The notes: a model not told the origin generated them from the letters alone. A stretch of 64,000 bases of DNA from Rhizobacter sp. SG703 (GCF_012275445.1 NZ_JAAZQK010000009.1:248001-312000), one strand, 5' to 3'. Shown: positions 54,782 through 63,955, counted from the stretch's first letter. Translations and numbers: made by a program.

Positions 54782-55748
54782 GGATCTTCCCCTCGGTCAC
54801 GATGCGCTGCGACAGCGCCATGTCGTCCTTCTGGAAGCGCACGAAGTCGTCGATCGATCCCGGCGTCAGCAGCAGCCCCTGCGGCGTCAGCTGCTCGCGC
54901 ATGTCGGTGCCCAGCGCCTTGTTGACCTCGGCGTTCAGGCGCACCGCGATCTCCTTCGGCAGGCTGGCCGGGCCCCACAGGCCGTACCAGCTGTAGAACT
55001 CGTAGCCCGCCACCGTCTCGCCGACGGTCGGCAGGTCGGGCTGGCTGGGCACGCGGTGCTTCGACGTGACGGCCAGCACCTTCAGCTGGCCCGCCTTCGC
55101 GAACGACGCCGAGCCGAGGATCGGGTCGATGAAGGCATCGACGCTGCCGCCGATCAGGTCCTGGTAGGCCGGCGCCGACCCTTTGTACGGCACGATCAGG
55201 TAGTCCATCTGCCCGGCGCGGCGCAGCATCTCGGTGCTCAGGTGCCCGGCCGAACCAGCCGAGCCGATCGCGAAAGTCAGCTTGCCCGGGTGGGCGCGCG
55301 CATAGGTCAGCAGGCCCTTGACGTCGTTGAACGGCAGGTTCTTGTTGACCGCGATCGCCAGCGGTGCCTTGGCCACCAGCGCCACCGGCGCAAAATCCTT
55401 CACCACGTCGTAGGCCGCGGTCTTCTGCGTCATCGGCGTGGTGGTGAAGGTCGATGCGCTGAACAGCAGCGTGTAGCCGTCGCCCGGGGCGCGGGCCACC
55501 GCCGAGGCGCCGATGGTGCCGGCGCCGCCGGCGCGGTTGTCGACGATCACCGTCTGGCCGAGTTGCTGGCCCAGCTTCTGCGCCAGCAGGCGACCCACCA
55601 CGTCCAGCGTGCCGCCGGGCGGGAACGGGATGATCATCGTGATGGGCTTGGCCGGCCAGGGTTCGGCCCGTGCGACGGTGCCCAGGCCGAGCAGCGCGGC
55701 GGCTGTGGCAGCGGCGGCAGCGCCAAGAAGAAAGCGTTGGCGATTCAT
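54771..55748 (-). CDS. Bug-family tripartite tricarboxylate substrate-binding protein
   Basis: 325 residues. A signal peptide (LLGAAAAATAAALLGLGTVARA) is followed by the Bug/TctC signature WPAKPITMIIPFPPGGTLDVVGRLLAQKLGQQLGQTVIVDNRAGGAGTIGASAVARA. The protein captures a carboxylate ligand in the periplasm. The matching TctA/TctB membrane genes are absent from this cluster, a common state for Bug proteins in Burkholderiales. Given TarD downstream, tartrate or a relative is the likely ligand. 29 bases after the DapA-like gene. Confidence 0.93.
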   Translation of the reverse strand: MNRQRFLLGAAAAATAAALLGLGTVARAEPWPAKPITMIIPFPPGGTLDVVGRLLAQKLGQQLGQTVIVDNRAGGAGTIGASAVARAPGDGYTLLFSASTFTTTPMTQKTAAYDVVKDFAPVALVAKAPLAIAVNKNLPFNDVKGLLTYARAHPGKLTFAIGSAGSAGHLSTEMLRRAGQMDYLIVPYKGSAPAYQDLIGGSVDAFIDPILGSASFAKAGQLKVLAVTSKHRVPSQPDLPTVGETVAGYEFYSWYGLWGPASLPKEIAVRLNAEVNKALGTDMREQLTPQGLLLTPGSIDDFVRFQKDDMALSQRIVTEGKIRAE

Positions 55749-55777
55749 GTCGTCTCCTGTGTCTTGTCCGGGTGGGC

Positions 55778-56710
55778 TCAGCGCTTGAGCAGGCCGGCCT
55801 GGGCGACCGCGGCGCGCAGCGCGGCCATCTCCGCCTCGTTCGGCGCCTCGGTGGGCGGGCGCACGGTCGGCGCGTCCAGCACGCCGGCCAGGTACATGCC
55901 CATCTTCATGCGCGCATGGGCCTCGCCGGTCGGTTCGCCGCCGCCGTAGACGGCATCCTTCAGCGGCGTGATGACGGCCTGCACCGCGACGGCCCGCTTC
56001 AGGTCGCCGGCCTTCACCGCTTCCCACAGGTCGTTGATCAGGCTCGGGATGAAGGTCGCGAAGCCCACCAGCGCGCCGTCCACGCCTTGCACCATCGACG
56101 CCAGCAGGTACTCGTCGTGGCAGGTGAGGATCGCCTTGCTCGCATCGGCCTGGCGGATCGCGGCGATGTCGGCGGCGTACTTGTTCATGTCGCGCTGGCC
56201 GACCTTGAACGCGGCGACGGCGGGCAGGCGGGCCAGCTCCGCGAGCGTCGCCGACGAGTACGACGCGCGCGTCCATGCCGGGTAGACGTGCGCCACCAGG
56301 TCGAGCCCGACCGATGCGATGGCCTCGAAGTAGCGCATCACGTGGTCGGGCCGGAAGCCGAAGCGCAGCCAGTGGTGCGGCGGCATCACGTCCAGGGCCT
56401 TGGCGCCGGCTTCGCGTGCCATCGCGGCCTGCTCGGTGGCGTCGCGCGTGCCTTCGCAGACGATCGACGAGACCACCGGCAGCCGGCCCTGCAGCTCGTC
56501 GGCGACGATGCGCGTCACCTCGGCCCGCTCGCGCGGCAGCAGCGAGAACACCTCGCCGGTGTGGCCGTTGGTCATCACGGCCACCACGCCGGGCTGCGTG
56601 GCCAGCCACGACGCGTGCTTGCGCAGCGCGGGCTCGTCGATGCGGTGGTCGACGGTGAACGGGCAGGCGATCGCGGGGATGATGCCGCGGTAGTTCCGGA
56701 TCGTGCGCAT
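55778..56710 (-). CDS. DapA-family aldolase/dehydratase
   Basis: 310 residues, dihydrodipicolinate synthase/N-acetylneuraminate lyase superfamily TIM barrel. YRGIIPAIACPFTVDHRID opens the fold. The GTTGE-like loop reads TNGHTGE, the catalytic Tyr is in VAHVYPAWT, and the Schiff-base Lys in AFKVGQRDM (about residue 168). The altered loop and the catabolic context make a true DapA role unlikely; a keto-sugar-acid aldolase or dehydratase is more probable. First gene of the minus-strand cluster, divergent from the LysR regulator, with GGAGA upstream of its ATG. Confidence 0.87.
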   Translation of the reverse strand: MRTIRNYRGIIPAIACPFTVDHRIDEPALRKHASWLATQPGVVAVMTNGHTGEVFSLLPRERAEVTRIVADELQGRLPVVSSIVCEGTRDATEQAAMAREAGAKALDVMPPHHWLRFGFRPDHVMRYFEAIASVGLDLVAHVYPAWTRASYSSATLAELARLPAVAAFKVGQRDMNKYAADIAAIRQADASKAILTCHDEYLLASMVQGVDGALVGFATFIPSLINDLWEAVKAGDLKRAVAVQAVITPLKDAVYGGGEPTGEAHARMKMGMYLAGVLDAPTVRPPTEAPNEAEMAALRAAVAQAGLLKR

Positions 56711-56729
56711 GGGTCGTGTCTCCTGTTGT

Positions 56730-56740
56730 TTGTTGAACAA
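56730..56740. promoter_or_regulatory. Candidate LysR-type operator core
   Basis: TTGTT-G-AACAA, a perfect 11-base palindrome 20 bases before the DapA-like start in the 109-base divergent region. LysR-type regulators bind such AT-rich dyads between themselves and their targets. Short enough to arise by chance. Confidence 0.4.
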
Positions 56741-56819
56741 TCGCCGTGGATCTTGCGCGCCGCGGCCGTCCGTGGCCAATGCCGCTTGGGTCTTCTTCCA
56801 TGCCTTGTGAGCACCGCCC

Positions 56820-57773
56820 ATGAACCTGATCTGGCTCGACGATTTCCTGACCCTGGCGGCCAGCGGCAGCTTCTCGCGCGCGGCGCAGGAGCGGCACATG
56901 ACGCAGCCGGCCTTCAGCCGCCGCGTGCGGGCGCTGGAGGACTGGCTGGGCGTGGTGCTGTTCGACCGCAGCACCCAGCCCGCGACGCTGACCGAGGCCG
57001 GCGAGTGGTTCCGCGCGGTGGCGCAGGAGCTGCTCACGCGCGTGGCGGGCATTCCCGACCAGGCGCGTGCGGTGGCCGATGCGAGTTCGGCGACGCTGCG
57101 CATCGCGTCCACCCATGCGCTGTCGTTCAGCTTCCTGCCGGGCTGGTTGCGGGGGCTGGAGTCTCGGCTGGCGACATGGCCAGGGCAGGGATCGGGGCAA
57201 GGGTCGGGGCAGGGGCCGGGCCCGGTGCAGCTGATCTCCGACGTGATGCAGCAATGCGAGGCGCTGATGCAGCAGGGCCGCGTGCAGTTCCTGTTGTGCC
57301 ATGGCCATGACCAGGTGCCGAGCCGGCTGGACCCGGCATCGCACCACTCGGCCGTGGTCGGCCACGACGCGCTGTTGCCGGTGTCGGCGCCCGACGCGTC
57401 CGGCCGGCCGCGCCACTCGCTCGACGGTGCCGTCGGCAAACCGGTGCCGCTGCTGGAGTACAGCGCCGAGTCCGGCATCGGCCGCCTGGTGCGTGCGTTG
57501 CGGGGCAGCGCGCTGGCCGAAGCCGCGACGCAATCGGCACTGACGGCCCACCTGGCCAGTGTGCTGAAGACGATGGCGCTGGACGGCCGCGGCGTGGCCT
57601 GGCTGCCGCGCAGCCTGATTGCCGACGACCTGGCCGCCGGCCGCCTGGTCGCCGCCGGCGGCGCGCCGTGGGCGATCGAGGTCGAGATCCGCCTGTTCCG
57701 GCCGCGCGCGCCGTTGCCGCGGGCGGCCGAACGCTTCTGGGCCGTGGTCGAGCAGGCGCTCGAGCCGCGATGA
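56820..57773 (+). CDS. LysR-family transcriptional regulator
   Basis: 317 residues. N-terminal winged HTH (LIWLDDFLTLAASGSFSRAAQERHMTQPAFSRRVRALEDWLGVVLFDRS, residues ~3-51) and a C-terminal effector domain (~90-305) that would bind a carboxylate. It is divergent from the DapA-Bug-SDR-TarD-MFS cluster, the classical arrangement for a LysR activator of an adjacent catabolic operon. A low-complexity stretch GQGSGQGSGQGPGP near residues 121-136 interrupts the domain linker, unusual in this family. Confidence 0.92.
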   Translation: MNLIWLDDFLTLAASGSFSRAAQERHMTQPAFSRRVRALEDWLGVVLFDRSTQPATLTEAGEWFRAVAQELLTRVAGIPDQARAVADASSATLRIASTHALSFSFLPGWLRGLESRLATWPGQGSGQGSGQGPGPVQLISDVMQQCEALMQQGRVQFLLCHGHDQVPSRLDPASHHSAVVGHDALLPVSAPDASGRPRHSLDGAVGKPVPLLEYSAESGIGRLVRALRGSALAEAATQSALTAHLASVLKTMALDGRGVAWLPRSLIADDLAAGRLVAAGGAPWAIEVEIRLFRPRAPLPRAAERFWAVVEQALEPR

Positions 57774-57843
57774 ACATGTCCGAAAGCGGCCAGCGCCTGC
57801 GCGGACGCCGTTCATCATCCGCGGCTTCCAACGGGAGAAGCCG

Positions 57844-58254
57844 ATGCAGCAGGATGAAGCCGAAGACTTCGTGGCGCGATTTGCCCACGCGTGGGCCACG
57901 AAGGATGGGGATGCGTTCCTGGCCTTGTGGCATCCGGACGGCGAGTTGCATTCGCCGATCTACGACCGGGTGATCCTCGGCCGCGAGCTGGGGCGGCTGA
58001 ACGAGCTGCAACGCAAGGCCACGCCCGCCCTCGTGTGGGAGCTGTTGTCGTGGACCTGCCGGGGCGACATCGTCCACATCGAATGGAAAAGCTCGAACCG
58101 CTACGGCGAGCGGGTGGTCTCCTGGTGCGGCGTGGACAGGATGACGCTCGAGACCGGGCGGATCCGGGAGGAGATCGTCTACGTGGATACCGCCCCGTTG
58201 CAGGCGATGAAGATGGGCATCGCGCTGCAGCCGCTGATCCACGTGCCGCGCTGA
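57844..58254 (+). CDS. NTF2-like (SnoaL) protein
   Basis: 136 residues, cone-shaped NTF2/SnoaL fold: DFVARFAHAWATKDGDAFLALWHPDGELHSP is the characteristic start, and VHIEWKSSNRYGERVVSWCGVDRMTLETGRIREEIVYVDTAPL the central sheet. Such proteins are small isomerases, dehydratases or ligand binders; no specific activity can be assigned. GGGAGA precedes the ATG. 70 bases after the LysR gene on the same strand, and convergent with the SDR gene. Confidence 0.83.
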   Translation: MQQDEAEDFVARFAHAWATKDGDAFLALWHPDGELHSPIYDRVILGRELGRLNELQRKATPALVWELLSWTCRGDIVHIEWKSSNRYGERVVSWCGVDRMTLETGRIREEIVYVDTAPLQAMKMGIALQPLIHVPR

Positions 58255-58259
58255 GTTCC

Positions 58260-59072
58260 CTAGCCTGCCAGGAATCCGCCGTCTGTCGCAAGCACGTGGC
58301 CCACGACATAGAGCGCCTCATCAGACATCAGCCAGATGACGGCGGCGGCCACTTCTTCCGGATGACCCATCCTGCGCAGCGGCAGGCCTGCCGCGACCGC
58401 GCGCATGTCCGCGATGCCGGCCGAACGCATCATGTCCGTGACCACGCGCCCCGGCGCGACGGCATTGATCCGGATCCCTGAGGATGCGTATTCCATTGCA
58501 GCCGAGCGCGTGAGCGAGTTGGCCGCTGCCTTCGACGCGCTGTAGAGCGACAGCCCCGCATTGGGATTGCGGATCCCGCTCACGCTGGTGTTGTTGACGA
58601 TCGTTCCGCCGCCGCTCGCCAGCATGGCCGAAATGGCATGGCGCATCGCATGACAAAGTGCTCGCACGTTGGTGTCGAACACGCGGGCGTACACCTCGTC
58701 GCCTTGCTCCGCCAACGGCGCCCGGCGCTCCTGGTACCCCGCGTTGTTGAACACCGCGTCCAGCCTGCCGAACCGGGCTTGCGCCTGCCGGATGGTCGAG
58801 GCCACGTCGCATTCGCGGGTCACATCGGCCACGACGCAGAGACTGTCGGCACCGTGCTCGCGGATCTCGGCGGCGAGTGACTGGCCGAGCTCCTCTCTCC
58901 GGCCTGTCACGACGACGGCGGCGGCGCCTTCTGCGGCCATTCGCAGCGCCGTTGCGCGGCCGATGCCGCTGGTGGCGCCGGTGACCAGGCACACGCGGCC
59001 CTTCAGGCGGCCCGCGGTGGGAAGTTGCGGCGCGGCACCGGCGAGTTCCTCGATGGTGGGTGTCGAACTCAT
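58260..59072 (-). CDS. SDR-family oxidoreductase
   Basis: 270 residues with a full classical SDR core: TGATSGIGRA, NNAGYQERRAPL, catalytic Ser in NNTSVSGIRNPNAG, YSASK, and GHVLATDGGF at the end. An N-terminal extension of ~27 residues precedes the fold. The substrate is unknown. The ATG at 59072 has GAGGAGG five bases upstream and overlaps the MarR-GNAT stop (ATGA), so the oxidoreductase is coexpressed with that regulator and presumably under its control. Confidence 0.88.
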   Translation of the reverse strand: MSSTPTIEELAGAAPQLPTAGRLKGRVCLVTGATSGIGRATALRMAAEGAAAVVVTGRREELGQSLAAEIREHGADSLCVVADVTRECDVASTIRQAQARFGRLDAVFNNAGYQERRAPLAEQGDEVYARVFDTNVRALCHAMRHAISAMLASGGGTIVNNTSVSGIRNPNAGLSLYSASKAAANSLTRSAAMEYASSGIRINAVAPGRVVTDMMRSAGIADMRAVAAGLPLRRMGHPEEVAAAVIWLMSDEALYVVGHVLATDGGFLAG

Positions 59073-60022
59073 GGTCGCCTCCTCGCGAAACGCTGCTCGA
59101 TGACGTCGTGGCCCCATGGCGCGCCAGGCCTCTCTTCCACGAAGATGAATCCGTGCGATTCGTAGAGATGCCGGGAGGCAGGCGACCCGCTGCAGGTTCT
59201 CACGCGTGTTTCAGAGAAGCCGCGCTTGTCGGCAAAGTCCAACGCGCGGGCCAGCAGCTTGCGCCCCACGCCGCGGCCCCGGACGCCGTCATCCACGATG
59301 AACCAGCGCAGGTGAGCGACTGCTGCACCCGGATCGTCACCGTCGATCGCGACCGAGCCGACGATGTCGCCACCTTGCACGGCCGTCCAGATGCCGTTCT
59401 GCGGGCTGTCGAGCCGGTCGCAGAATTCCGCTGCGCCTGCCGCGACAGCGGACTCGAGGCGTTGCGTGCAGCCAGCGTCCCGGGCGCAGGCCAGCGCATG
59501 CATCTGGGTGATCCTGGCGATGAGCCCCGGCTGGTAGCCCGGCACCACCTCGACCGCCGACGAGCCGGCACGGGCTCCGTGCCCGTCTCGCAGCGCCTTG
59601 CTGTAGAGCTGCAGTCCGTCGAGAACGGTGCGGTGCTGACCTGGCCTGAGGCGGCTCAGCGCATCGGCGACCTGGGCGCGCGCGTGGGCGTGAATGGCCG
59701 ACACGCGCCGTCGCCCCGCCGGCGTCAGCGACAGCAACTTGATCCGGCTGTCGTGTTCGCCGGGCCCTTCGCAAACGTCGCCCGATTCCACGAGCTTGCG
59801 CAGCATGCGGCTGATGCTGGATTTTTCCAGGCGCAGACGCAGGCTCAGGTCCTTCGCACTGATGTCGCCGCTCTCCATCTCGATCAGGGCATGGACAGCG
59901 GACGGTGACAGGTCCATGCCCGCAAATCGGCCGCCCATGAACCCCCAGTCGCGCGCCATCGAGCGCGAGGCGGCTCGAATCTCCTCGACCAGGGATCGTT
60001 CCGCATTCACGACATTGCTCAT
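59069..60022 (-). CDS. MarR-GNAT fusion regulator/acetyltransferase
   Basis: 317 residues. The N-terminal MarR winged helix (~1-150; ISAKDLSLRLRLEKSSISRMLRKLVESGDV, with wing GEHDSRIKLLSLTPAGRR) is fused to a GNAT domain (~160-315; LRWFIVDDGVRGRGVGRKLLARALDFADKRGF with the acetyl-CoA motif and SRHLYESHGFIFVEE). Such fusions are known, but effectors and acceptors are mostly uncharacterised. The ATG at 60022 lies inside a 10-7-10 palindrome that is its probable operator. It overlaps the downstream SDR gene. Confidence 0.9.
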   Translation of the reverse strand: MSNVVNAERSLVEEIRAASRSMARDWGFMGGRFAGMDLSPSAVHALIEMESGDISAKDLSLRLRLEKSSISRMLRKLVESGDVCEGPGEHDSRIKLLSLTPAGRRRVSAIHAHARAQVADALSRLRPGQHRTVLDGLQLYSKALRDGHGARAGSSAVEVVPGYQPGLIARITQMHALACARDAGCTQRLESAVAAGAAEFCDRLDSPQNGIWTAVQGGDIVGSVAIDGDDPGAAVAHLRWFIVDDGVRGRGVGRKLLARALDFADKRGFSETRVRTCSGSPASRHLYESHGFIFVEERPGAPWGHDVIEQRFARRRP

Positions 60023-60060
60023 ATGGTTGCACAATACAACCATATGGGTGGATCATGCAA
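60020..60060 (-). promoter_or_regulatory. MarR-type operator and promoter over the start codon
   Basis: CATATGGTTG (60020-60029) and CAACCATATG (60037-60046) are perfect 10-bp arms with a seven-base spacer; the start codon of the MarR-GNAT gene is inside the first arm. On the minus strand TTGCAT (60060-60055) and TATTGT form a -35/-10 pair with an 18-base spacer, so the operator covers the promoter core and the mRNA has almost no leader. Confidence 0.7.
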
Positions 60061-60075
60061 CCGGCCCGGCCGAGG

Positions 60076-61386
60076 TCAGCGCGGCGCCGCTTGCGTGAGC
60101 CGGTAGATCAGCAGCGCGGCTCGGATGGCGCCCCGCTCGATCGATGCGATCTCGAGGTCTTCGTCGTCGGTGTGCGCACCGCGACCCTGCGCGCCGAGGC
60201 CGTCGATGCCGACGGTGTAGGGCGCGACGAATTGCACGTCGCCCGCGCCGCGCAGCGACGGATCGAGCACGTCGATGCGACCCAGGCCGGCATCCACGCT
60301 GGCTTTCGAGTAGAGCTCCACCAGCGTGCGGCCCGCCTCGGTCGGCGGCATCGGCGGGTAGCTCTCGCTGAAGCTGATCGTCGCCGAGGTGCCGGGCAGG
60401 TTGCCCGACGACACGATGGCCTGCATCTTCTGGCGTGCGCGTTCGCCCTGCTCGGGCGACAGGTAGCGCAGGTCGCTCAGCACCTGCGCATCGCGCGCGA
60501 TCACGTTGGACTTGCCGAACGCGCTCGCCGTCGCCGTGTCGTCGGCATACGAGACAGTGGTGCCGCCGAAGACGAGGCCTGGGTTGAAGGTCAGGCTGGG
60601 CTCGATCACCTGTTCGCGAAACGCGTTGAGGATGCGCGCCGTCTCGTAGATCGCGCCGTATCCCGATTGCGGCGAGAACACGCCCATCGAATGCGCCGCC
60701 TTGCCCTTGACGTGCAAGGTCCAGCCGCCCGACGAGCGGCGCGCGATGCTGGCGGTGTCCACGCCGTCGTGCTTGTTGCTGCCCTCGAACGACAGCGCGT
60801 AGTCGGTGCGCTTGCCCATGGCCACCATGTCGGCACGGGCCGTCTGCAGCGGCCTGCCGCCACGCTCCTCGTCGCCGGTGAACATGATCTCGATGTTGGC
60901 GCGCTCCAGCGCACCCACGCCCTGCAGCGCGCGCAGTGCCTCGATCAGGATGACGTCGCCGCCCTTCATGTCGTTCACGCCCTGGCCGCGCACCCGGTCG
61001 CCCCGGCGCTCCCACAGCGGCACAGCGCTGCCCTGCTCGAACACCGTGTCCAGGTGCCCGAGCAGCAGCACGCGCTTGCCCTGGCCGCCTTCGTGCGTCG
61101 CGACCAGGTGCCCCGCGCGCTTCATCGCCGGCGGCATGTCGATCCAGCGGGTCTTGAAGCCCAGCGCGTCGAGCTCGGCCCGGAAGATCTCGCCGACGGC
61201 GCGCACGCCGTCGGGATTCAGCGTGCCGCTGTTGATGCGCACCGATTTCTCGAGCAGCTCCAGCGCCGCGGTCGTGCGCTGCCTGACGGCCGCGACGATC
61301 TGCTGCTCTGTTTCCGACAGCTGCGCGTGCGCGGTCCCGGTCAACGCAAGGAAGACGGTGGCGCCGGCGATGGCTCGTTTGAACAT
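60076..61386 (-). CDS. M20-family zinc peptidase (glutamate carboxypeptidase type)
   Basis: 436 residues with a signal peptide (IAGATVFLALTGTAHA), so periplasmic. M20 metal and catalytic motifs are complete: LLLGHLDTVFE (His, Asp), VNDMKGGD (bridging Asp), TGDEERGG (general base Glu), and a late His in GAHTDDE. Family members such as CPG2 release C-terminal glutamate from folates or peptides; here the substrate is inferred only. The ATG at 61386 has GGAGA upstream. It lies 14 bases after the large regulator on the same strand, so the two may form an operon. Confidence 0.9.
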   Translation of the reverse strand: MFKRAIAGATVFLALTGTAHAQLSETEQQIVAAVRQRTTAALELLEKSVRINSGTLNPDGVRAVGEIFRAELDALGFKTRWIDMPPAMKRAGHLVATHEGGQGKRVLLLGHLDTVFEQGSAVPLWERRGDRVRGQGVNDMKGGDVILIEALRALQGVGALERANIEIMFTGDEERGGRPLQTARADMVAMGKRTDYALSFEGSNKHDGVDTASIARRSSGGWTLHVKGKAAHSMGVFSPQSGYGAIYETARILNAFREQVIEPSLTFNPGLVFGGTTVSYADDTATASAFGKSNVIARDAQVLSDLRYLSPEQGERARQKMQAIVSSGNLPGTSATISFSESYPPMPPTEAGRTLVELYSKASVDAGLGRIDVLDPSLRGAGDVQFVAPYTVGIDGLGAQGRGAHTDDEDLEIASIERGAIRAALLIYRLTQAAPR

Positions 61387-61400
61387 CGGTTGTCTCCAGT

Positions 61401-63929
61401 TCATGGTGGCGGGGTCAGCAGACCGTTGTGGGGAAATGAAGCAGCCAGTGTGTCCCATGCTTCGATCGACTGGCCAGGCGTCATCGCCGCACCCGCAGCC
61501 TGCTCGGCCTCGAACCGCGCCGCCCCCAGCGCCCCGCGCGATGCCGCCATCAGCGGCGCGATGAACGCCTCGTCCACCGGATCGGCCCGCTCTCCATCCT
61601 CGCGCCGTCCCGCCAGCGCTACGCCGAACAGCCTTGCCGCCTGCGCATGGTCCCCCAGCGCCGATGCCAGGCCCGCGGCCGCTTCCGCCAGCCGTGGTCC
61701 CATCTTCGACAGGCCGTCGCGCAGCACCAGCGGCCACAGCACCCGCAGCGTCTCGCATGCCGCCTGCAACTGCCCGGTGGTGACCTGCACCTGCGCCAGG
61801 TTGCATTGCAGCTGCCCGGTCACCGATGACGGCAGCTCGAGCCGCTGCGCCAGCGCGATGGCCTCGTCGTACAGCGCCTGCGCCTGCGCATGGCGGGCGA
61901 CACCGCGATGGATTTCGGCGACGTTGTTCAGGCTGACCACCAGGCGGATGTCGGGCACGCCGCGCGAGCGCAGCAGTTCGGTCGCCTGCTCGTAGGCGGA
62001 CAAGGCCTCGTCGGCGCGCCCGAGCGCATGCCATGCGTTGGCGCGCAGGCTCAAGGCCACCGCGCTGCGCTCGGCGTCGTCGGCCGATGCGGCGAGCTCG
62101 CCGCCCTGGTCGGCCCAGCGCAAGGCCTCGTCGTAGAAGCCGCGCTTGTAGGCGATGTGCGACATCGCCAGCAGCGCCTTGCCGCGCAGTGCGTCGTCGA
62201 GTCCCTGCGCATCTCGTGCCAGCGCGATGGTGCCCAGGCGGTAGCCCGCATCGAGCGGGCCGGCAAAGGTCCAGTAGCGGCCGAGCGCCGCCACGAAACG
62301 CCAGCCGGCGTGCGCGCCGCCGGGCAGGTGGGCGCACCAGTCGTGCGCCGCGATCAGGTTGTCCTGCTCCGCCTTCAGCCGGCGCAGCCACGTGTGCTCG
62401 CCCGGACCGTGCAGGTGCCCGCCGGCCTCCTCGGCAAATGCGACGAAGTGGGCCAGGCAGCGCGTCCGCACCGCCTGCGCTTCACCGGCTTCGTCGAGCA
62501 GGTCTTGCGCAAACTGGCGCACCGTCTCGAGCATGCGAAAGCGCGGTTCGGGCAGGGTCTCGGGCGCCATCGCGAGCAATGACTTGTCGTGCAGCTGCGT
62601 CAGGATCTGCAGCGCCTCGTAGTCGTCGTCGATGCCGGCCGCGACCGCCGCCGCGCCCAGCGTGCAGCCGCCGACGAACACCGAGAGCCGCGCGAAGACC
62701 CGCGCTTCCGGCGCCGACAGCAGCTTGACGCTCCACTGCAGCGTGGCGCTCAGCGTGCGGTGGCGCGGCGGTGCGTGCGAGCTGCCGGTGAGGAAGCGGA
62801 ATCGGTCGTCCAGCCGCGCGCGGATCTCGTCGACCGCAAACATGCGCACGCGTGCCGCGGCCAGCTCGATCGCGAGCGCGAGGCCATCGAGCCGCCGGCA
62901 GATGTCGGCGACGACGGGCGCGTTGGCCGCGGTCAGCACGAAGTCGGGCTTCGCCAGTTGCGCGCGGTCGACGAACAAGCGCACCGCATCGGCCTCGAAG
63001 GCGGATGGCGGCGGCACATCGGCATCGTCCGCACCTGGCAGTTGCAGCGACCCCACCGCGAAGATCTGCTCGCCCGGCAAGCCCAGCGCCTCGCGGCTGG
63101 TGGCGAGGATGCGCAGCCCGGCGCAGGCGGCGAGCAGGCGGTCGACGAGCCGGGCCACGGCATCGATGAGGTGCTCGCAGTTGTCGAGCACCATCAGCGC
63201 GCTTGCGCTACCGATGTGCGCGCACAGCGCGTCGACCGGATCGGCGCTCGTGGCCTGCGGGGAGCCGGCGGCCGATGCCGCCGCGGCGTGCAGGCGCTGC
63301 GGGTCCTGCAAGGCGGCCAGGTCCACGAACCACGGACCCCCGGCAACGGCCCCGACCTGGCGCCGCGCCAGCTCGATCGCCAGCCGGGTCTTGCCGCTGC
63401 CGCCGGCGCCGGTGAGCGTCAGCAGCGGCGCCCGTTCCAGCAGCCCGGCGCAGTCGGCCAACGCGCGCTCGCGGCCGATGAAGCGGGTGCGCATCACCGG
63501 CAGGCGGTGCGGCGCGGGGGCGGGCCGGGCCGCAGCCTCGACGCGCCCGGCGTCGGCCTCGCGCGGCGCCGCAGTGAATTGGTACCCCCGCCGCTTCACG
63601 GTGGCAATCGCTTCCGGCCCCAGCAGCTTGCGCAGCGCCGAGATCTGCACCTGCAGGTTGTTCGGCTCGACCACCAGGCCGGGCCATGCCAGATCGATCA
63701 GCTCGTGCTGTCCCACCACCTGGTCGCGCCGCTGCGCCAGCGCGATCAGCACGTCGAGGGCCCGCACGCCGAGCGCTGCCGGTTGGCCGCCGTCCAGCAG
63801 CAGGCGTTCGGCGGGCCGCAGTTCGAAGCGGCCGAAGTGGAGCGGTGTCGACAAGGGTTGGTGCGGTTTCAGCTTGGTTTCAGGTGGGTGAAGGACGCGG
63901 CCAGGGCGCCTGCCGGACAGTCGCCCCAT
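61401..63929 (-). CDS. Winged-helix/NB-ARC-like ATPase/TPR transcriptional regulator
   Basis: 842 residues. An OmpR-type winged helix (about 30-118; VVEPNNLQVQISALRKLLG, KRRGYQF) is followed by a STAND-type ATPase with Walker A TGAGGSGKT (173-181), Walker B-like LMVLDNCEHLI and LATSREALGLPGEQ, and by C-terminal TPR-like helices (~550-790). This resembles signal-integrating regulators of the AfsR/SARP-like group. Target and signal are unknown. The ATG at 63929 gives a ~28-residue variable extension; a TTG nearer the winged helix is possible. Divergent from the gene starting at 63956. Confidence 0.85.
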   Translation of the reverse strand: MGRLSGRRPGRVLHPPETKLKPHQPLSTPLHFGRFELRPAERLLLDGGQPAALGVRALDVLIALAQRRDQVVGQHELIDLAWPGLVVEPNNLQVQISALRKLLGPEAIATVKRRGYQFTAAPREADAGRVEAAARPAPAPHRLPVMRTRFIGRERALADCAGLLERAPLLTLTGAGGSGKTRLAIELARRQVGAVAGGPWFVDLAALQDPQRLHAAAASAAGSPQATSADPVDALCAHIGSASALMVLDNCEHLIDAVARLVDRLLAACAGLRILATSREALGLPGEQIFAVGSLQLPGADDADVPPPSAFEADAVRLFVDRAQLAKPDFVLTAANAPVVADICRRLDGLALAIELAAARVRMFAVDEIRARLDDRFRFLTGSSHAPPRHRTLSATLQWSVKLLSAPEARVFARLSVFVGGCTLGAAAVAAGIDDDYEALQILTQLHDKSLLAMAPETLPEPRFRMLETVRQFAQDLLDEAGEAQAVRTRCLAHFVAFAEEAGGHLHGPGEHTWLRRLKAEQDNLIAAHDWCAHLPGGAHAGWRFVAALGRYWTFAGPLDAGYRLGTIALARDAQGLDDALRGKALLAMSHIAYKRGFYDEALRWADQGGELAASADDAERSAVALSLRANAWHALGRADEALSAYEQATELLRSRGVPDIRLVVSLNNVAEIHRGVARHAQAQALYDEAIALAQRLELPSSVTGQLQCNLAQVQVTTGQLQAACETLRVLWPLVLRDGLSKMGPRLAEAAAGLASALGDHAQAARLFGVALAGRREDGERADPVDEAFIAPLMAASRGALGAARFEAEQAAGAAMTPGQSIEAWDTLAASFPHNGLLTPPP

Positions 63930-63955
63930 TGCCTCAGACCCCCGGGAGACTGCCG

